DNA of 64,000 bases from Ursus arctos (Eukaryota; Chordata; Mammalia; Carnivora; Ursidae): NCBI RefSeq assembly GCF_023065955.2, contig NW_026622763.1, positions 79,527,299 to 79,591,298 of the forward strand. The letters are read 5' to 3'. This document shows positions 33,301 through 44,293 of the stretch, one piece after another (the stretch's first letter is position 1; every line of letters begins with the position of its first letter). Made by a program: the position numbers and the translations under genes. The notes under the pieces were generated by a model that had not been told where the DNA came from, did no database searches, and was given only the letters and a program-made list of their open reading frames with translations.

Positions 33301-34339
33301 CACTTTGATTAAATTTTTTGCTAAAGATCACTTATTGATCTGGGTTCTGTGGGTGAAGGAAGCATCAGCTGACCACCATTTGGGAGCTGGCTCTTGGCAG
33401 CATGTGATGAACAGAAGGGACTCTCTGCCAAGGAACATTCTGTGTAAATTGATGAACCTTTTGCTGGGATACAGTGGAGAGAGGACATTCCTAGAAAAAG
33501 ATCTTGCTTTGATATTGGGCATTAATCCTGGCATCTACATATTTCTATAAAGCTCTTTTTGTAAAGTAAAAGAAAGTAGAGGTCAGGAGATTGCTGGGGG
33601 CTTTTTGTTGTTTGAGAAAAGAAAATATTTGGAGTTCAGAGATTTTCTCATTTTATATCTATATAGTCTTGTGGACTTCTGAATTTTCTATTAAGCTCAT
33701 AAGGTGGAGCAGCAGAAAAGTAGCAGGTGTGAGGAGAAGATCCTAAACATGTTCCCGAGAGCTCTGTCATCATCCTGGTGTGCGTGCACACATATACACA
33801 CATATATGGAACATACGGGCATACGCAATCATACACACCTGCACACATACCGATACACCTGCACACACTTGTGTGAGTTTGTGTGCACGGCATTTATTTC
33901 TGTCTTGCCCGCATTGATCTTTTGTCTGTCCTCCTCTCTTCTCCCATCTCCCCGTTATACGTAGACACTTGGTACCAGAACCAAATGTGATTACTAATTT
34001 CTAAAATCGTTCTCATTCATCCTTCTGTGGAGCCCCCTGTTATCCATCCCCAAAGAGCTACAATTTGCCTGCCGCTACTCCAAATCTCCCCCTTTGGATG
34101 GTTTTCCGGAATGTGCCCACCCTGTAGCCTTTCAGAGGGCCTTGCTCTGAGCATTCCTAGAGCCTCATCCCCGGCTTCTATGACAGCACTCCCGACCCTG
34201 TGCTTATACGTCCGTGCCATCTGCGTTGGAATTGAGGGATCCTAGAAGGCAGTAATTAATAATTGCCCATGTCTGTATACATGACAACTAGCGGAGTGCT
34301 AAGCATTTAGTTTTTATTTAACACACATGCATGGGGTGC
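33301..34339. other. non-repetitive flank with CA-rich block
   Basis: Contains the CA-rich inverted-repeat block at 33783-33889. An 81-codon plus frame at 33305 shows no domain. The part 34020-34250 is GC-balanced with no assigned family. Confidence 0.45.
33783..33889. repeat. degenerate CA-rich block closed by an inverted repeat
   Basis: Arms CGTGCACACA (33783-33792) and TGTGTGCACG (33880-33889) are exact reverse complements around a CA/TA-rich interior. Confidence 0.85.
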
Positions 34340-35150
34340 CTCTTGAAGTTTACATTCTAGTGAGAGAGAGAAAAAGTTAAAGCATGATTATGTAGCAGAT
34401 GGTGCGAAGTAGAGAGAGCAAGCCAGAGGGGGCAGGGTGAGGTGGAAAACACTATCTTATATGGGGTGAAGAGGAAGGTCTCACTGAGAAGGTGCAGTCA
34501 GGGTGGAGTGAGCATGGAATGCCGAGGCCTTGGGACTGGGGCACATGGGCACTCTTTCAGCAGGAGCAGTTGAGGGCATTTGGGCTGGGGGAAGGGAGAC
34601 TCAATAAGTCCTTACTGTATGTGTTTAGTTAGAAATAACTATTATACAACTAGGTAAAAAGATCATTTGACAGATAGTGACACAGAGACTGAAACTTAGA
34701 GAAAAGGTCTATAGGGAAGAATGCATTTGGGTGTTTCAGCATAGAACTGGTTTTTAAATCGTGGACTGGCTGAGCGCACTTAGGGAGTAAGCATAGGTCT
34801 GACCTAACACCATCCAGGACCGAAATATCAGAGAAAGGATGGGAACATGGAGGAATTGGCCCAGGAAGAAAATCGAAAGAGAGCCCGGTGTCCTGGCAGC
34901 CAAGTGAAGAAAGGAGGAGGAAGGGATCAACAGTGTAAGATGAGTAAGAGGGGGGCTAAAAATGGCAAGTTGAAGGTCACAGGTCACATCTAGGATTGCT
35001 GTTTCTGTGCAGTGGTAGGGACAGGCAGGGAGTAGAGCCAGGGTTTTCCAGGGCTGATGCTCTGCAGGTGAGTGGAGAAATGCGGATGAACCTGGAGGGG
35101 AATGGAGGGTAACAGGAGAGATTTCTATCAGATGACGCTAAGTAACCAAA
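34340..35150 (-). mobile_element. L2-type LINE relic, antisense (with a MIR-like patch near 34630-34730)
   Basis: 'ttgaagtttacattctagtg', 'aaggtctcactgagaaggtg', 'ggtgtcctggcagccaagtg', 'aagaaaggaggaggaaggg' and 'gatcaacagtgtaagatgag' run in the antisense L2 order. A short 'gacagatagtgacacagaga' segment within looks like antisense MIR. Confidence 0.65.
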
Positions 35151-35227
35151 AAAATGATGGTTATATGGTGGATTAACACGTGAGCAAATGAATGTGCCTG
35201 AAGATTCCCAGGCTGTGTTGCCCTAAA

Positions 35228-35490
35228 GAAATAACATGTGAACCATTGGTACGGTTTTACATTTTCTAGTAGCCACACTAAAATGTAGAAAGAAACAGGC
35301 CAAATTAATTTTAATAACTTTTATTTAACTCAATATGTACAAATATTATTATTTCAAGAGATAACTAGTGTAGTTGGTTAAGGTAGTTTATAGTCTGTTT
35401 TCACATTAAGTCTTCAGCATCCGTGTGTATGTGACCTAGACTGTATAGCACTGCTCTGTCCGGGTAGCCGCGCTACGGTGCCCCACGGCC
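35228..35490. mobile_element. hAT-type (MER-class) DNA transposon relic
   Basis: 'attttctagtagccacact', 'aggccaaattaattttaata', 'tttatttaactcaatatgt' and 'agtctgttttcacattaag' match a common non-autonomous hAT-like element whose ends mention 'ctgtcc...agccacatgtggcta'. The right end is replaced by a CpG-rich patch. Confidence 0.5.
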
Positions 35491-35699
35491 ACCTGGGTAA
35501 GGTCCCCTCCTGCGCGGTGCAGTTCTTGATACTGTCCCTCTCAAAGAAGAAAGCGCAACTGTCGAAAGTAAAGCAGAATAACCTGTACTAAATCCCATTA
35601 CTTATGCAAAGTATATAATTTGTGCCAATTGTTGCAAACTGAATAAGAAATTAAGATGTAGTCATTAGTTGGGTGCATTAATATCACATAAATAAAACT

Positions 35700-36070
35700 A
35701 CTTTTTTCCATTTTTAAAATTTGCACTTTTTAATAAAACATTTTTTAATTGTGGTAAAATAGACAAAACTAAAATTTAATACCTAATCATTGTAAGCGGA
35801 CAGTTAATAGTAATAAGTACATTCATACCACTAGGTAACTGCCACCACAATCCAAACTCTTTTCATGTTGCAAAAAAAAAAATAATAATAATAATAATAA
35901 TAATCCTTTTGTTTTGCAAATCTGAAACTATATAGCCATGCAGTGATAAATCTCTGTTCTCCCCTTTTCCTTAATGCCTATCAATTGCCATTCTACTTTC
36001 TATCTCTATAAATCTGACAACTCTAGGTGACTTCTAAAAGTAGAACCATAACAGTATGTGTCTTTTTGTG
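35700..36070 (-). mobile_element. L1M-type 3' fragment, antisense
   Basis: 'taattgtggtaaaatagac', 'gtacattcataccactaggt', 'attctactttctatctctat' and 'gtgtctttttgtgac' are the antisense old-LINE-1 3'UTR landmarks. An A11/(AAT)n run at 35872-35904 lies inside. Confidence 0.8.
35872..35904. repeat. A-run followed by (AAT)n microsatellite
   Basis: A11 followed by about seven to eight AAT units, embedded in antisense LINE-1. Confidence 0.92.
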
Positions 36071-36475
36071 ACAATGGGATACCACTTTAAATCCATCAGG
36101 ATGGCTACTATCAAGAAAAAATAGAGAAGAAAAAGTGCTGGTGAAGATGTGGAGACATTGGAGCCCTTGTGCACTGTTGTCAGGAATTTAAAATGGTGGA
36201 ACACAGTATGGTGGGTCCTCAAAAATAAATAAATAAATAAAATCACCGTAAGAGCCAGCAATTCCACTTTTGGATATATACTCAAAAGAATTGAGAGCAG
36301 GATTAACTCAAAAAATTACTTGTACACTGTGTTTATGTTAGCATTATCCACAGTAGGTAAAGCACGGAGGTAACTCCAGTGTCTGTTGGATAAATAGAGT
36401 CGCAGTGTGTGATGTACGCATACAATAGAATATTATTCAGCCTTGAGAAGGAAGGAAATCCCGACATAGAGTAAA
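36071..36475 (+). mobile_element. L1M-type 3' fragment, sense
   Basis: 'aatgggataccactttaaat', 'catcaggatggctactatc', 'gccagcaattccacttttgg', 'caatagaatattattcagcc' run in sense LINE-1 order, directly after the opposite-oriented fragment. A short (AAAT)n stands at 36222-36242. Confidence 0.85.
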
Positions 36476-37369
36476 ACTATTTTAAGTAGAAAATGACTAT
36501 GTCCCCTTCAAAGACACTAAGACATTATCTTAAACTTTCTATTTTAGTTTAAAACAAAAAAAAAAAGGTTAATTGCCATTTCAACTCTGTGGTTGCAGTG
36601 AAATCTGAAATGGGTTTAATGTTATTTATAACATTTATAAAGTTTTGGGTGATTTAAAGGGCATTAAGGTTTTTTTTTTTTTTTTTTGATGAATTATACA
36701 TGTTGGTACTTAAGATTAATGGTGTCCTTTGCAAAGAATGTGTGTATTCTACTTGGATCTGTTGAAATTGTAGTAACGGGATAGCATTTTTTCAAGGTTG
36801 TATGTTATACAGACATTTTCTTTAAACAAATAGTTTGAGGTGAGGAAAAACAGAAAAGGACTGCAAACCAGGGTTGGAATAGTTGAAACTGATTTTTTTT
36901 AGGAATACTAGAAAAGTATGGTAGGAACCATGTTATAGCCACAGCCATTTTCGTTTTTATTTTTCTCTTCACTTTCTGTCCATGGACAAGTGGAACATCC
37001 CTGCCTCGATTTTCTCCTTAAAAAGAGGTGGACTAAATGCTCCTTAGGATATGACGGTTCTGTGATTCTCTGACATGGAGCTTGTTACAGTAAATTGGAA
37101 GCTTATAGTGAATTGTAACTGTTGGACATAAACGGTTAGCATCCAATGAAGGTACGAAATAAAGAAATAAACATTGTAAAACACAGCTTGGAGGCTGCCC
37201 CTGGGTTGAGTTACTGGTGTTTCGGAGATGGATTTCGTGAAAACAAATTCCTTGGATTTAGTTTTTCAGATTTTTTAAAATATTAAATATAGACTACATG
37301 AGTAAAATGTTGGAAATAGTACCTTTCAAACAACAATAAAAGACAGAATGCCTTTGGCTTATATAGGAG

Positions 37370-37404
<35 letters not shown>

Positions 37405-38639
37405 TATATACACAAACACACACACACATACATACATACATCTCTTGCTTCATTCATAATCTTTCTATATAGAGAGAGGGGAGACATTGTAAAAAAAATT
37501 TATTTGGGGAAATATCAAATTTATTTAAAAAGGGAAAATGAGCTTTATCCATTTAAGGTAGAAACTGAAAATATTTGGACTAAAGTAATATATATTTTGA
37601 AAAGTAGAGAGCTAAGGAGAAAGATTTTTTAAAAATAAATACTTCACGTGTGCATAGAGCAGTGTGAAAGGAAGGATGTGCAAATGTGCATTTCTTTTGG
37701 GACGAATCAAGGCGTGCATTTAAAAATGGAGAAATACAAATCTAGACAATTAGGAAGTGCTAGGATATGTTATAAATGTAGTTTATTTTCCTTTTCAAAA
37801 TTGAATGTTTTTAGAGTCATTTTTATAAGGGTAGTTTGGAATGTCTTTTGCAATATTAAACAAAAAGCTTTTCCTGAAACTTTTGAGAAGTATTGCTTAT
37901 CATATTCATATAACATATATGTTTTCATAGTTTTGCGTTACCTAGCCCTTTAAAACTCAAAGTAAGTTAGAGACTTCGCAAAAATATTGATGTTATAGTC
38001 CAGCCAAAGTTAGTCTTTTTCATGCTATCATATATTTAAATGTTATATGTGAATGAGGTTATTTAACTTTACATTTATTTGTGCTACATTCATTTATAAT
38101 ATGAATTTTTGTGGTATTTTTGCAATAAAAGAAAATATGTAATTCTTACACTAAATTCTGTACTAAAAATTTACCGTTTGACTCAAGTAAACTGGTTCAA
38201 ACTGAGTGAACTCCCAAAGAAAACAACTGATACTAACATTGCTTCATTGTACTTTATCTCCAGGATATTTTTATTCTCCCTAATCAGATTCTTTGGAGAT
38301 ACAATCCTTTATCTTTGTTTAAATTCATTTCTTCTGGAAGCTTTTTGACTGTAGGAACTGAAAGAATACATGCATGAGAGCAAGTCAGTAGGACAGGAGT
38401 TGGAAAATGTATGTTAAAGGGAATGATTATTCAGCTATATAGGGGTTCCACCTGAAAGATACACCATCGTTTTTTTTTTGTTTTGTTTTGTTTTTTTTTA
38501 ACAGTATCAAGGTAGACAGAACACAAAGAACAGTACTATCGATTTAGCCACATAGTAAAGAGTTCACTTAAATGAAATCTGAGCATAAATAATTTATTTT
38601 CTTCATGACTTTTCTTCAAGATGAACATTTTGGTTTTGG
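36476..38639. other. AT-rich non-repetitive sequence with a TA/CA microsatellite
   Basis: No gene supported. Plus frames at 37348, 37648 and 38109 are low-complexity or AT-driven. T17 near 36671-36687; TTTTG-type run at 38469-38503. Confidence 0.5.
37371..37441. repeat. (TA)n(CA)n(CATA)n compound microsatellite
   Basis: TA units pass to CA units, a TATA interruption, further CA units and then ACAT units. Confidence 0.95.
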
Positions 38640-38810
38640 AACATACAGGCTCTTGAACCAAACTTTGCCACTGTGTGGCCTTTGACACTGTTCTGTATGC
38701 TTGTTCTGTGAAATGGGATTCTGCAAATGCTATCTGCTCTTACTGTTTGTGACTCTGTTTGGGGATAATTAAATGAGTAAACAAGAAAACTTGAGGTTAG
38801 GCATTAAAAA
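38640..38810 (+). mobile_element. probable MIR SINE relic
   Basis: 'ccaaactttgccactgtgtgg', 'ctgtgaaatgggattctgc' and 'ggggataattaaatgag' follow the sense MIR order (gccactt, aaaatggg, attaaatgag). Confidence 0.55.
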
Positions 38811-38984
38811 AGAGAATGAATTAGGTGTCTGCCAAGTTTGGAATTTTTGCATTAATGCAATAGTGAAAGGGAGGGAGGGTAAGTGAAAGTTGGCCTTGGC
38901 CTCCATGGTGGACCCCGCCTCTGTTTCTGGATATTAACTAAGTAAGAGGAGTATACTGCCTATCGATGAGGTTAAGCTCAAGGG

Positions 38985-39215
38985 GTCCAGAGTCAGGCTC
39001 CCTGGGTCTCAATGGTGATAGCATGCACATTTTCTCCAGTCCATTTAAATTTTAGTTACCAGTTATAGGAAATGAAGATCACTTTAGAACCCCCCCTACC
39101 ACAGAGATTGGAAAGGACCAACTGAAACCATATCTGTAAATCACCTTACACAGTTCCTGTCACCATGTGAGAGCTTCACAAATGTTAGCAATTAAACTCA
39201 TCACCAGTATTGTCT
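38985..39215 (+). mobile_element. probable MIR SINE relic
   Basis: 'gggtccagagtcaggctccc' and 'tgggtctcaatggtgatag' open it; 'aaatcaccttacacagttcc' and 'agcttcacaaatgttagc' close it in the manner of a MIR 3' part. The middle is diverged. Confidence 0.5.
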
Positions 39216-39847
39216 TTGTTATTATTACCTGTATTCTCCATGAGAGAGACTAATGATAGTACAATTTGTGAGGCAGTTAACTGGGCACATATAAAATTCT
39301 ACTCCTGCTAATTAGGAAGGGAGTTGTCAAATACCTATTCAGCCAGGTCTAGTACATTAGATGAAGGTTCCCTAAAGCTTTAACCATCGTTAACATCCTT
39401 GTTACGGAGTCTCTGAAATGGAGGCTGAGCCTGATTGTTCGGAAGTTTTATAAAATAAGAAAGGCTTTGAACTTTTGTCTGAAAGTACAAATTGCTGCCT
39501 GGTATGCATACAGTCCTCCAATACATCAGAATGAGTGTATTAGTAGTTAATTGCATCTGTAGGGAAGGGAGAACTTGAAAAGATTTTAACAAGTGAAGAA
39601 TTACAAAAGGAAGTTAATGTACCTTATTCAGTCTTAACATGTGTTCCGTGTTGCAGTGTCATGTACATTGTTTTTAGTGTTTTTTCTTTATTGATATATT
39701 TTCATAAATATTTTTAACAAGTAAATCTAGAAGGTTTTTATAAGTTCATTAATATTTTAGTTCTACAAGCTTTGTTTTTGCCAAAAAGGGGCTTAGGCAT
39801 ATCAGGAGGATTTGTGCATTTAGGAGGGACTGCTATACTTGTGTCTC

Positions 39848-42085
39848 ATTTTCATTTTTATTTTTATTGAAGTGTAGTTGACATATGATATCCTATTAGC
39901 TTCAGGAATACAAGATAGTGACTCAGCATTTATATACATTATGATGTGATCACCACAATAAATCCAGCTACCATCTGTCACCACACAAAGTTAATGCCAT
40001 GTTATTAACTCTGTTCCTTATGCTATACATTGCTTTCTGTGTCTTTAATTATTTTGCATCTCTAAGTTTGTACCTTTTAATCCCTTTCCCTTATTTTCCC
40101 ATCCTGCCAACCCCCTTCCCTCTGGCAGCCATCAGACTGTTTTTTGTATATGAGTCTGTTTCTGTTTTATTTTGTTTGTTTGTTTTTTCGATTCCACATA
40201 TAAGTGAAATCATACAGAGTTTGTGTTTCTCTGACTTACTTCACTTAGGATAATGCCCTCTTGGTCCATTCATGTGGGCACAAATGGCAATATTTCATTC
40301 TTTTTTATGGCCGAGTAATGTTCCATTGTAAATCTATACCATATCTTCTTTATTCTTTCATCTGTTGAGGGACACTGGGGTTGATTCCATAGACTGTCTG
40401 TTGTAAATAATCCTGCAGTGAACATAGTGTTGTATACATCTTTTTGAATTCGTGTTTTTATTTTCTTTGGATAAATACCCAGAAGTGGAATCTGTGCATC
40501 ATTTGGTAGTTCTATTTTTAATTTTTTGAAAAACCTCCATTCTGTTTTCCATAGTGGCTGCCCCAGTTTGCATCCCCACCAACAGTACAGGAGGGTTCCC
40601 TTTCTCTACATCCTCATTAACACTTGTTATTTCTTGTCTTTTTGATAATAGCCATTCTGAGAAGTGTGAGGTGAGATCTCATTGTGGTTTTGACTTGCTT
40701 TTCCCTGATGATTAGAGCTGTTGAGCATCTTTTCATGTGTCTGCTGGCCAACTATAGGTCTTCTTTGAGAAATGTCTGTTCAAGTCCTTTATCCATTTTT
40801 TTTAACTGGATTGTTTGATTTTTGATAATAAGTTGAGTGCGCTCTCAATATATTTTGGATATTAACCCCTTACTGGTTATATTATTTGTGAATATCTTCT
40901 GTTATTCAGTAGGTTGCCCTTTTGTTTTGTTAATGGTTTCCTTTGCTGTGCAAAAGCTTTTTGGTTTGATGTAGTCCTGGTTATTTTGCTTTTGTTGCTC
41001 TTGCCTGAGAAGACAGATCCAAAAAGGTATTACTAGGACTGATGTCCAAGAGCTTATTGCCTATGTTTTCTTCTAGGAATTTTATGGTTTCTGGTCTTAC
41101 TTTTAAATATTTAATCCATTTTGAGTTTATTTTTGTGGGTGGTGTAAGAAAGTGGTCCAGTTTCATTCTTTTGCATGTATCCATCCAGTTTTCCCTACAC
41201 CAATTAGTGATGAGACTGTCTATTCCACATTGTATATTCTAGCCTCCTTTTTCAAACATTAATTGATGATCTAAGTGGGGGTTTATTTGGGGGCTCTTAT
41301 TCTGTTCCATTGATCTCTGTGTCTGTTTTGTGTCAGTACCATACTATTTTGATTACTACAGCTTTGTAGTATAGTTTGAAATCGGGGAGCATGATACCTC
41401 CAGCTTTGTTCTTTCTCAAGATTGTTTTGACTATTTGGGGTCTTCTCTGGTACCACACAAATTTTAGGATTCTTCTAGTTCTGTGAAAAATGCCATTGGT
41501 ATTTTGATAGGGATTGCATTGAATCTATAGATTGCTTTGGGGAGTATAGACATTTTAACAGCATTCTTCCAATCCACGAGCATGGTGGATTTTTCCATTT
41601 ATTTGTGCTCTTTTTTTGTTTTTTAAGATTTTATTTATTTATTTGACAGAGAGAGAGAGACAGCCAGTGAGAGAGGGAACACAAGCAGGGGGAGTGGGAG
41701 AGGAAGAAGCAGGCTACCAGCGGAGGAGCCTGATGCGGGGCTCCATCCCATAACGCCGGGATCACGCCCTGAGACGAAGGCAGATGCTTAACGACCGAGC
41801 CACCCAGGTGCCCCTATTTGTGCTCTCTTCAATTTTTATTGATGTCTTATAGTTTTTGGAGAACAGATCTTTGATATCCTTGGTTAAATTTGTTCACAGA
41901 TTTTTTTGTCTTTTTGTCTTTTTGATGCAACTGTTAATGGATTTTTAAATTTCACTTTATGATAGTTCATTATTAGAGTTTAGAAATGCAACAGATTTAT
42001 GTGTATTAATTTTGTATCCTGGAACTTACTGAATTCATTTATTCTATTAAATGTTGTCTGTATTGGATTTTCTCGTTTAGACTTT
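39848..42085 (-). mobile_element. LINE-1, 5'-truncated, with ORF2 C-terminal region (pseudogene)
   Basis: The largest mobile element here, about 2.2 kb, in reverse orientation: T-rich tail at left ('tttttatttttattgaagtg'), then 3'UTR, then ORF2 read backwards. Minus-strand translation around 40981-41184 gives a fragment with KLDHFLTPPTKINSKWIK and KVRPETIKFLEENIGNKLLD, typical of the LINE-1 ORF2 C-terminal part. In the intact element ORF2 supplies endonuclease and reverse transcriptase; both domains are missing here because the copy ends at 42085. Stops are frequent, so no product is expected. A SINE at 41612-41814 interrupts it. Confidence 0.93.
41600..41826 (-). mobile_element. Can-SINE (bear-like sub-family) with 12-bp target-site duplication, inside L1
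   Basis: Body 41612-41814. TATTTGTGCTCT stands at 41600-41611 and 41815-41826. Sub-family text 'taacgccgggatcacgccct' is present. Confidence 0.97.
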
Positions 42086-42249
42086 GTAAGATCAAATTTT
42101 GGAGGACAAAGTTGGTAAATAGTTGCACAGATAGAATGTATTTCAATCTGAAGGCTATGAAAAATATAAAACTATGAGACCTTTAGGTATCATAGAAGAA
42201 ATAGATAACTAAAAGAGAGAAAGGATTAATATGCTATATCCTAAAACTC

Positions 42250-42640
42250 TGATTAGATTTTTTAAGTTAAAATTTTTTTTCTGAAATATTTAGAGATTCA
42301 CAGTTGGTTATAAGAAATAATACATAAAGGGGCACGTGGATGGCTCAGTTGGTTAAGCATCTCCCTTCAGCTCAGATTGAGCCCCGTGTCAGCATCCTGC
42401 TCAGAGTGGAGTCTGATTCTCCCTCTGCCTTTGCCCCTCCCCCCTGCTTGTGCACGTGCTCTCTCTCTCTCATGCTTGCTCTCAAATAAATAAAATCTTA
42501 AAAAAAAAAAATACATAAAGACCCTGTGTGCCCTTTACTCAGTTTCCTCCAATGATGATATATTGCAAAACTATAGTACAATATTACAACCAGAAGGTTG
42601 ACATTGATATAGTCAAGATAGGGGACACTTCCATCACAAG
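42250..42640 (-). mobile_element. L1M-type 3' fragment, antisense, split by a SINE
   Basis: 'agagattcacagttggttat' before and 'gtgtgccctttactcagttt', 'gcaaaactatagtacaatat', 'cagaaggttgacattgatat' after the SINE are antisense LINE-1 phrases. Confidence 0.7.
42319..42520 (+). mobile_element. Can-SINE with 11-bp target-site duplication, inside L1
   Basis: Body 42330-42509, slightly short in the B-box region ('cagattgagccccgtgtc'). AATACATAAAG at 42319-42329 and 42510-42520. Confidence 0.95.
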
Positions 42641-42954
42641 AAGGATTCCTTATTAGAGCTCTGATAGGTGATGACTAAGTCATCTCAAAGGGATCAACTT
42701 AATACTGAGCTTTATTCAAAGATGCAAGCCAGAAAGTTATCAAGAAAACATTGATCATTAGTTTCTGCTTCTTAAGTGGAATGTTCCGGCAGTCAGTTGA
42801 GCAGCAACCACCAGTAGAGAACAAAAGGCTATTTCTAATATCTCTTTAAATTCATAAAAATCTTAATATATCTGATAGACCTTGATTGAGTCAATAAATA
42901 AAAGCATTCTGTAGATAATAAAGGGGCTAATGGAAAAACTAAATACCGTTGATG

Positions 42955-43105
42955 GAATGGTATGGAATGATGAAGAATTCTGAAAATAGTAATGAGGTTG
43001 CACAACATTGTATGTGTTCTTAATCACAAAACTGTGGAATTAAAAATGGCTAAAATGGCAAATTTTATGTTATGGGTATTTTACCATAATAAAAACCACT
43101 AAGCA
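42955..43105 (+). mobile_element. L1M-type extreme 3' end, sense
   Basis: 'gaggttgcacaacattgtat', 'aaaatggctaaaatggcaaa', 'ttttatgttatgggtatttt' and 'accataataaaaa' are the terminal sense phrases of old LINE-1 3'UTRs. Confidence 0.8.
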
Positions 43106-43413
43106 AGCAAACTGCAACAACAAGCAAACTACAACAAAAACCATTTCTTATCTTTCAACTATAATTCAGGAGTTTTGTTTCAGATAATAACATTTCCTTT
43201 TAAAACAATTCAGTTTATTTTTTAGACAGAATGGTTGTTTTATTTAAACAGCTATTGAAATTTTAAGGCAGGTTTCAAGTGGTTCTATAAATTAATTGAT
43301 TGGTAGTTATGACCCCTGATCTTAGAGTCTAAATGCTGGGCTTGGGGTTTAAATATATTAAATATGTTAATATTTAAATATCTTTGAGATTTATAAGGAT
43401 CCAGAGATACTTT

Positions 43414-43538
43414 CTGAGTAGCTATGTGTTTGTTTTTTTTAGGTAGACTCCAAGCCCAACGTGGGGCTTGAACTCAAAACCCTAAGATCGAGTCACATCC
43501 TCTACCGACCAATCTAGCCAGGCACCCCTGAGTAGCTA
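43414..43538 (-). mobile_element. short-form Can-SINE with 11-bp target-site duplication
   Basis: Body 43425-43527, about 100 bp: T8, 'aggtagactccaagcccaac', 'gtggggcttgaactcaaaac', head 'ccaggcacccctg'. CTGAGTAGCTA at 43414-43424 and 43528-43538. Same short sub-family as the copy at 20161. Confidence 0.93.
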
Positions 43539-43924
43539 GATATTTCTGAGCTGTATAAATAATGGTTTGCTATTTGTTCCTGCAGTTATCTCCTACATAT
43601 TTCCTTAAATGAAATGTCCTGCTTAATAGGAACCTTAATAAGTTTAAATTGTCTTACTACTGTATTTGGCCAAAATGAAGTTACTTCCCCATCAGCAGCT
43701 CCTGAATTTGATGGGCACTTTCCCAGAGCTCCAGTTGGTGGGCCCCTGGCCATTGAAATCCTGGCCATGATTTAAAACTCCTGCAAATGGTAAGTGGTGA
43801 TACAAAGAACATCCAGGGCATCTTCTAGCAAGGGTTTTAGATTGAGAACTCATGGGGAATAGAGCTGGAGGAACCATGGTTTAATAGCTGAGTCATTGAA
43901 TGAGAAGATAATAGGTGCACGCCT

Positions 43925-44293
43925 GTCATTGTCTTAGTCTATTCAGGCTGCTGTAACAAAAACACCATATACCGGGCTTATAAACAAAGGAAATTTATTT
44001 GTCACTGTTATGAAAACTGGGAAGTCCAGTGTCAAGTTGGTAGCAGATCTGGTGTCTGGTGAGAGCCTGCTTCCTGACTTACAGATGTCTGTCTTCTCAC
44101 TATAACTTCATATGAAAGAAGGGCAGAGGGTGCTCTCTGGGACCTCTTTATAAGGGTGCTAGCCCCATTCAAAAGGACTCCTTGTCATGATATAAGCACC
44201 TCTCAAAGTCCCAGCTACAAATACCATTATGTTGGGAATTAGGATTTAACATCAGTTTTAGAGGGCTACAAATATTCAATCCCTAGAAGTCAT
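43925..44293 (-). mobile_element. MLT1-type MaLR solo LTR with 5-bp target-site duplication
   Basis: LTR of an ancient mammalian retrovirus-like family (ERVL-MaLR), antisense: 'tgtcttagtctattcaggct', 'aggaaatttatttgtcact', 'tctggtgtctggtgagagc', 'gtcttctcactataacttc' and 'tgttgggaattaggatttaa'. Element 43930-44288 is bounded by GTCAT at 43925-43929 and 44289-44293, the expected 5-bp duplication. No internal retroviral sequence adjoins it, so it is a solo LTR. Confidence 0.88.
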
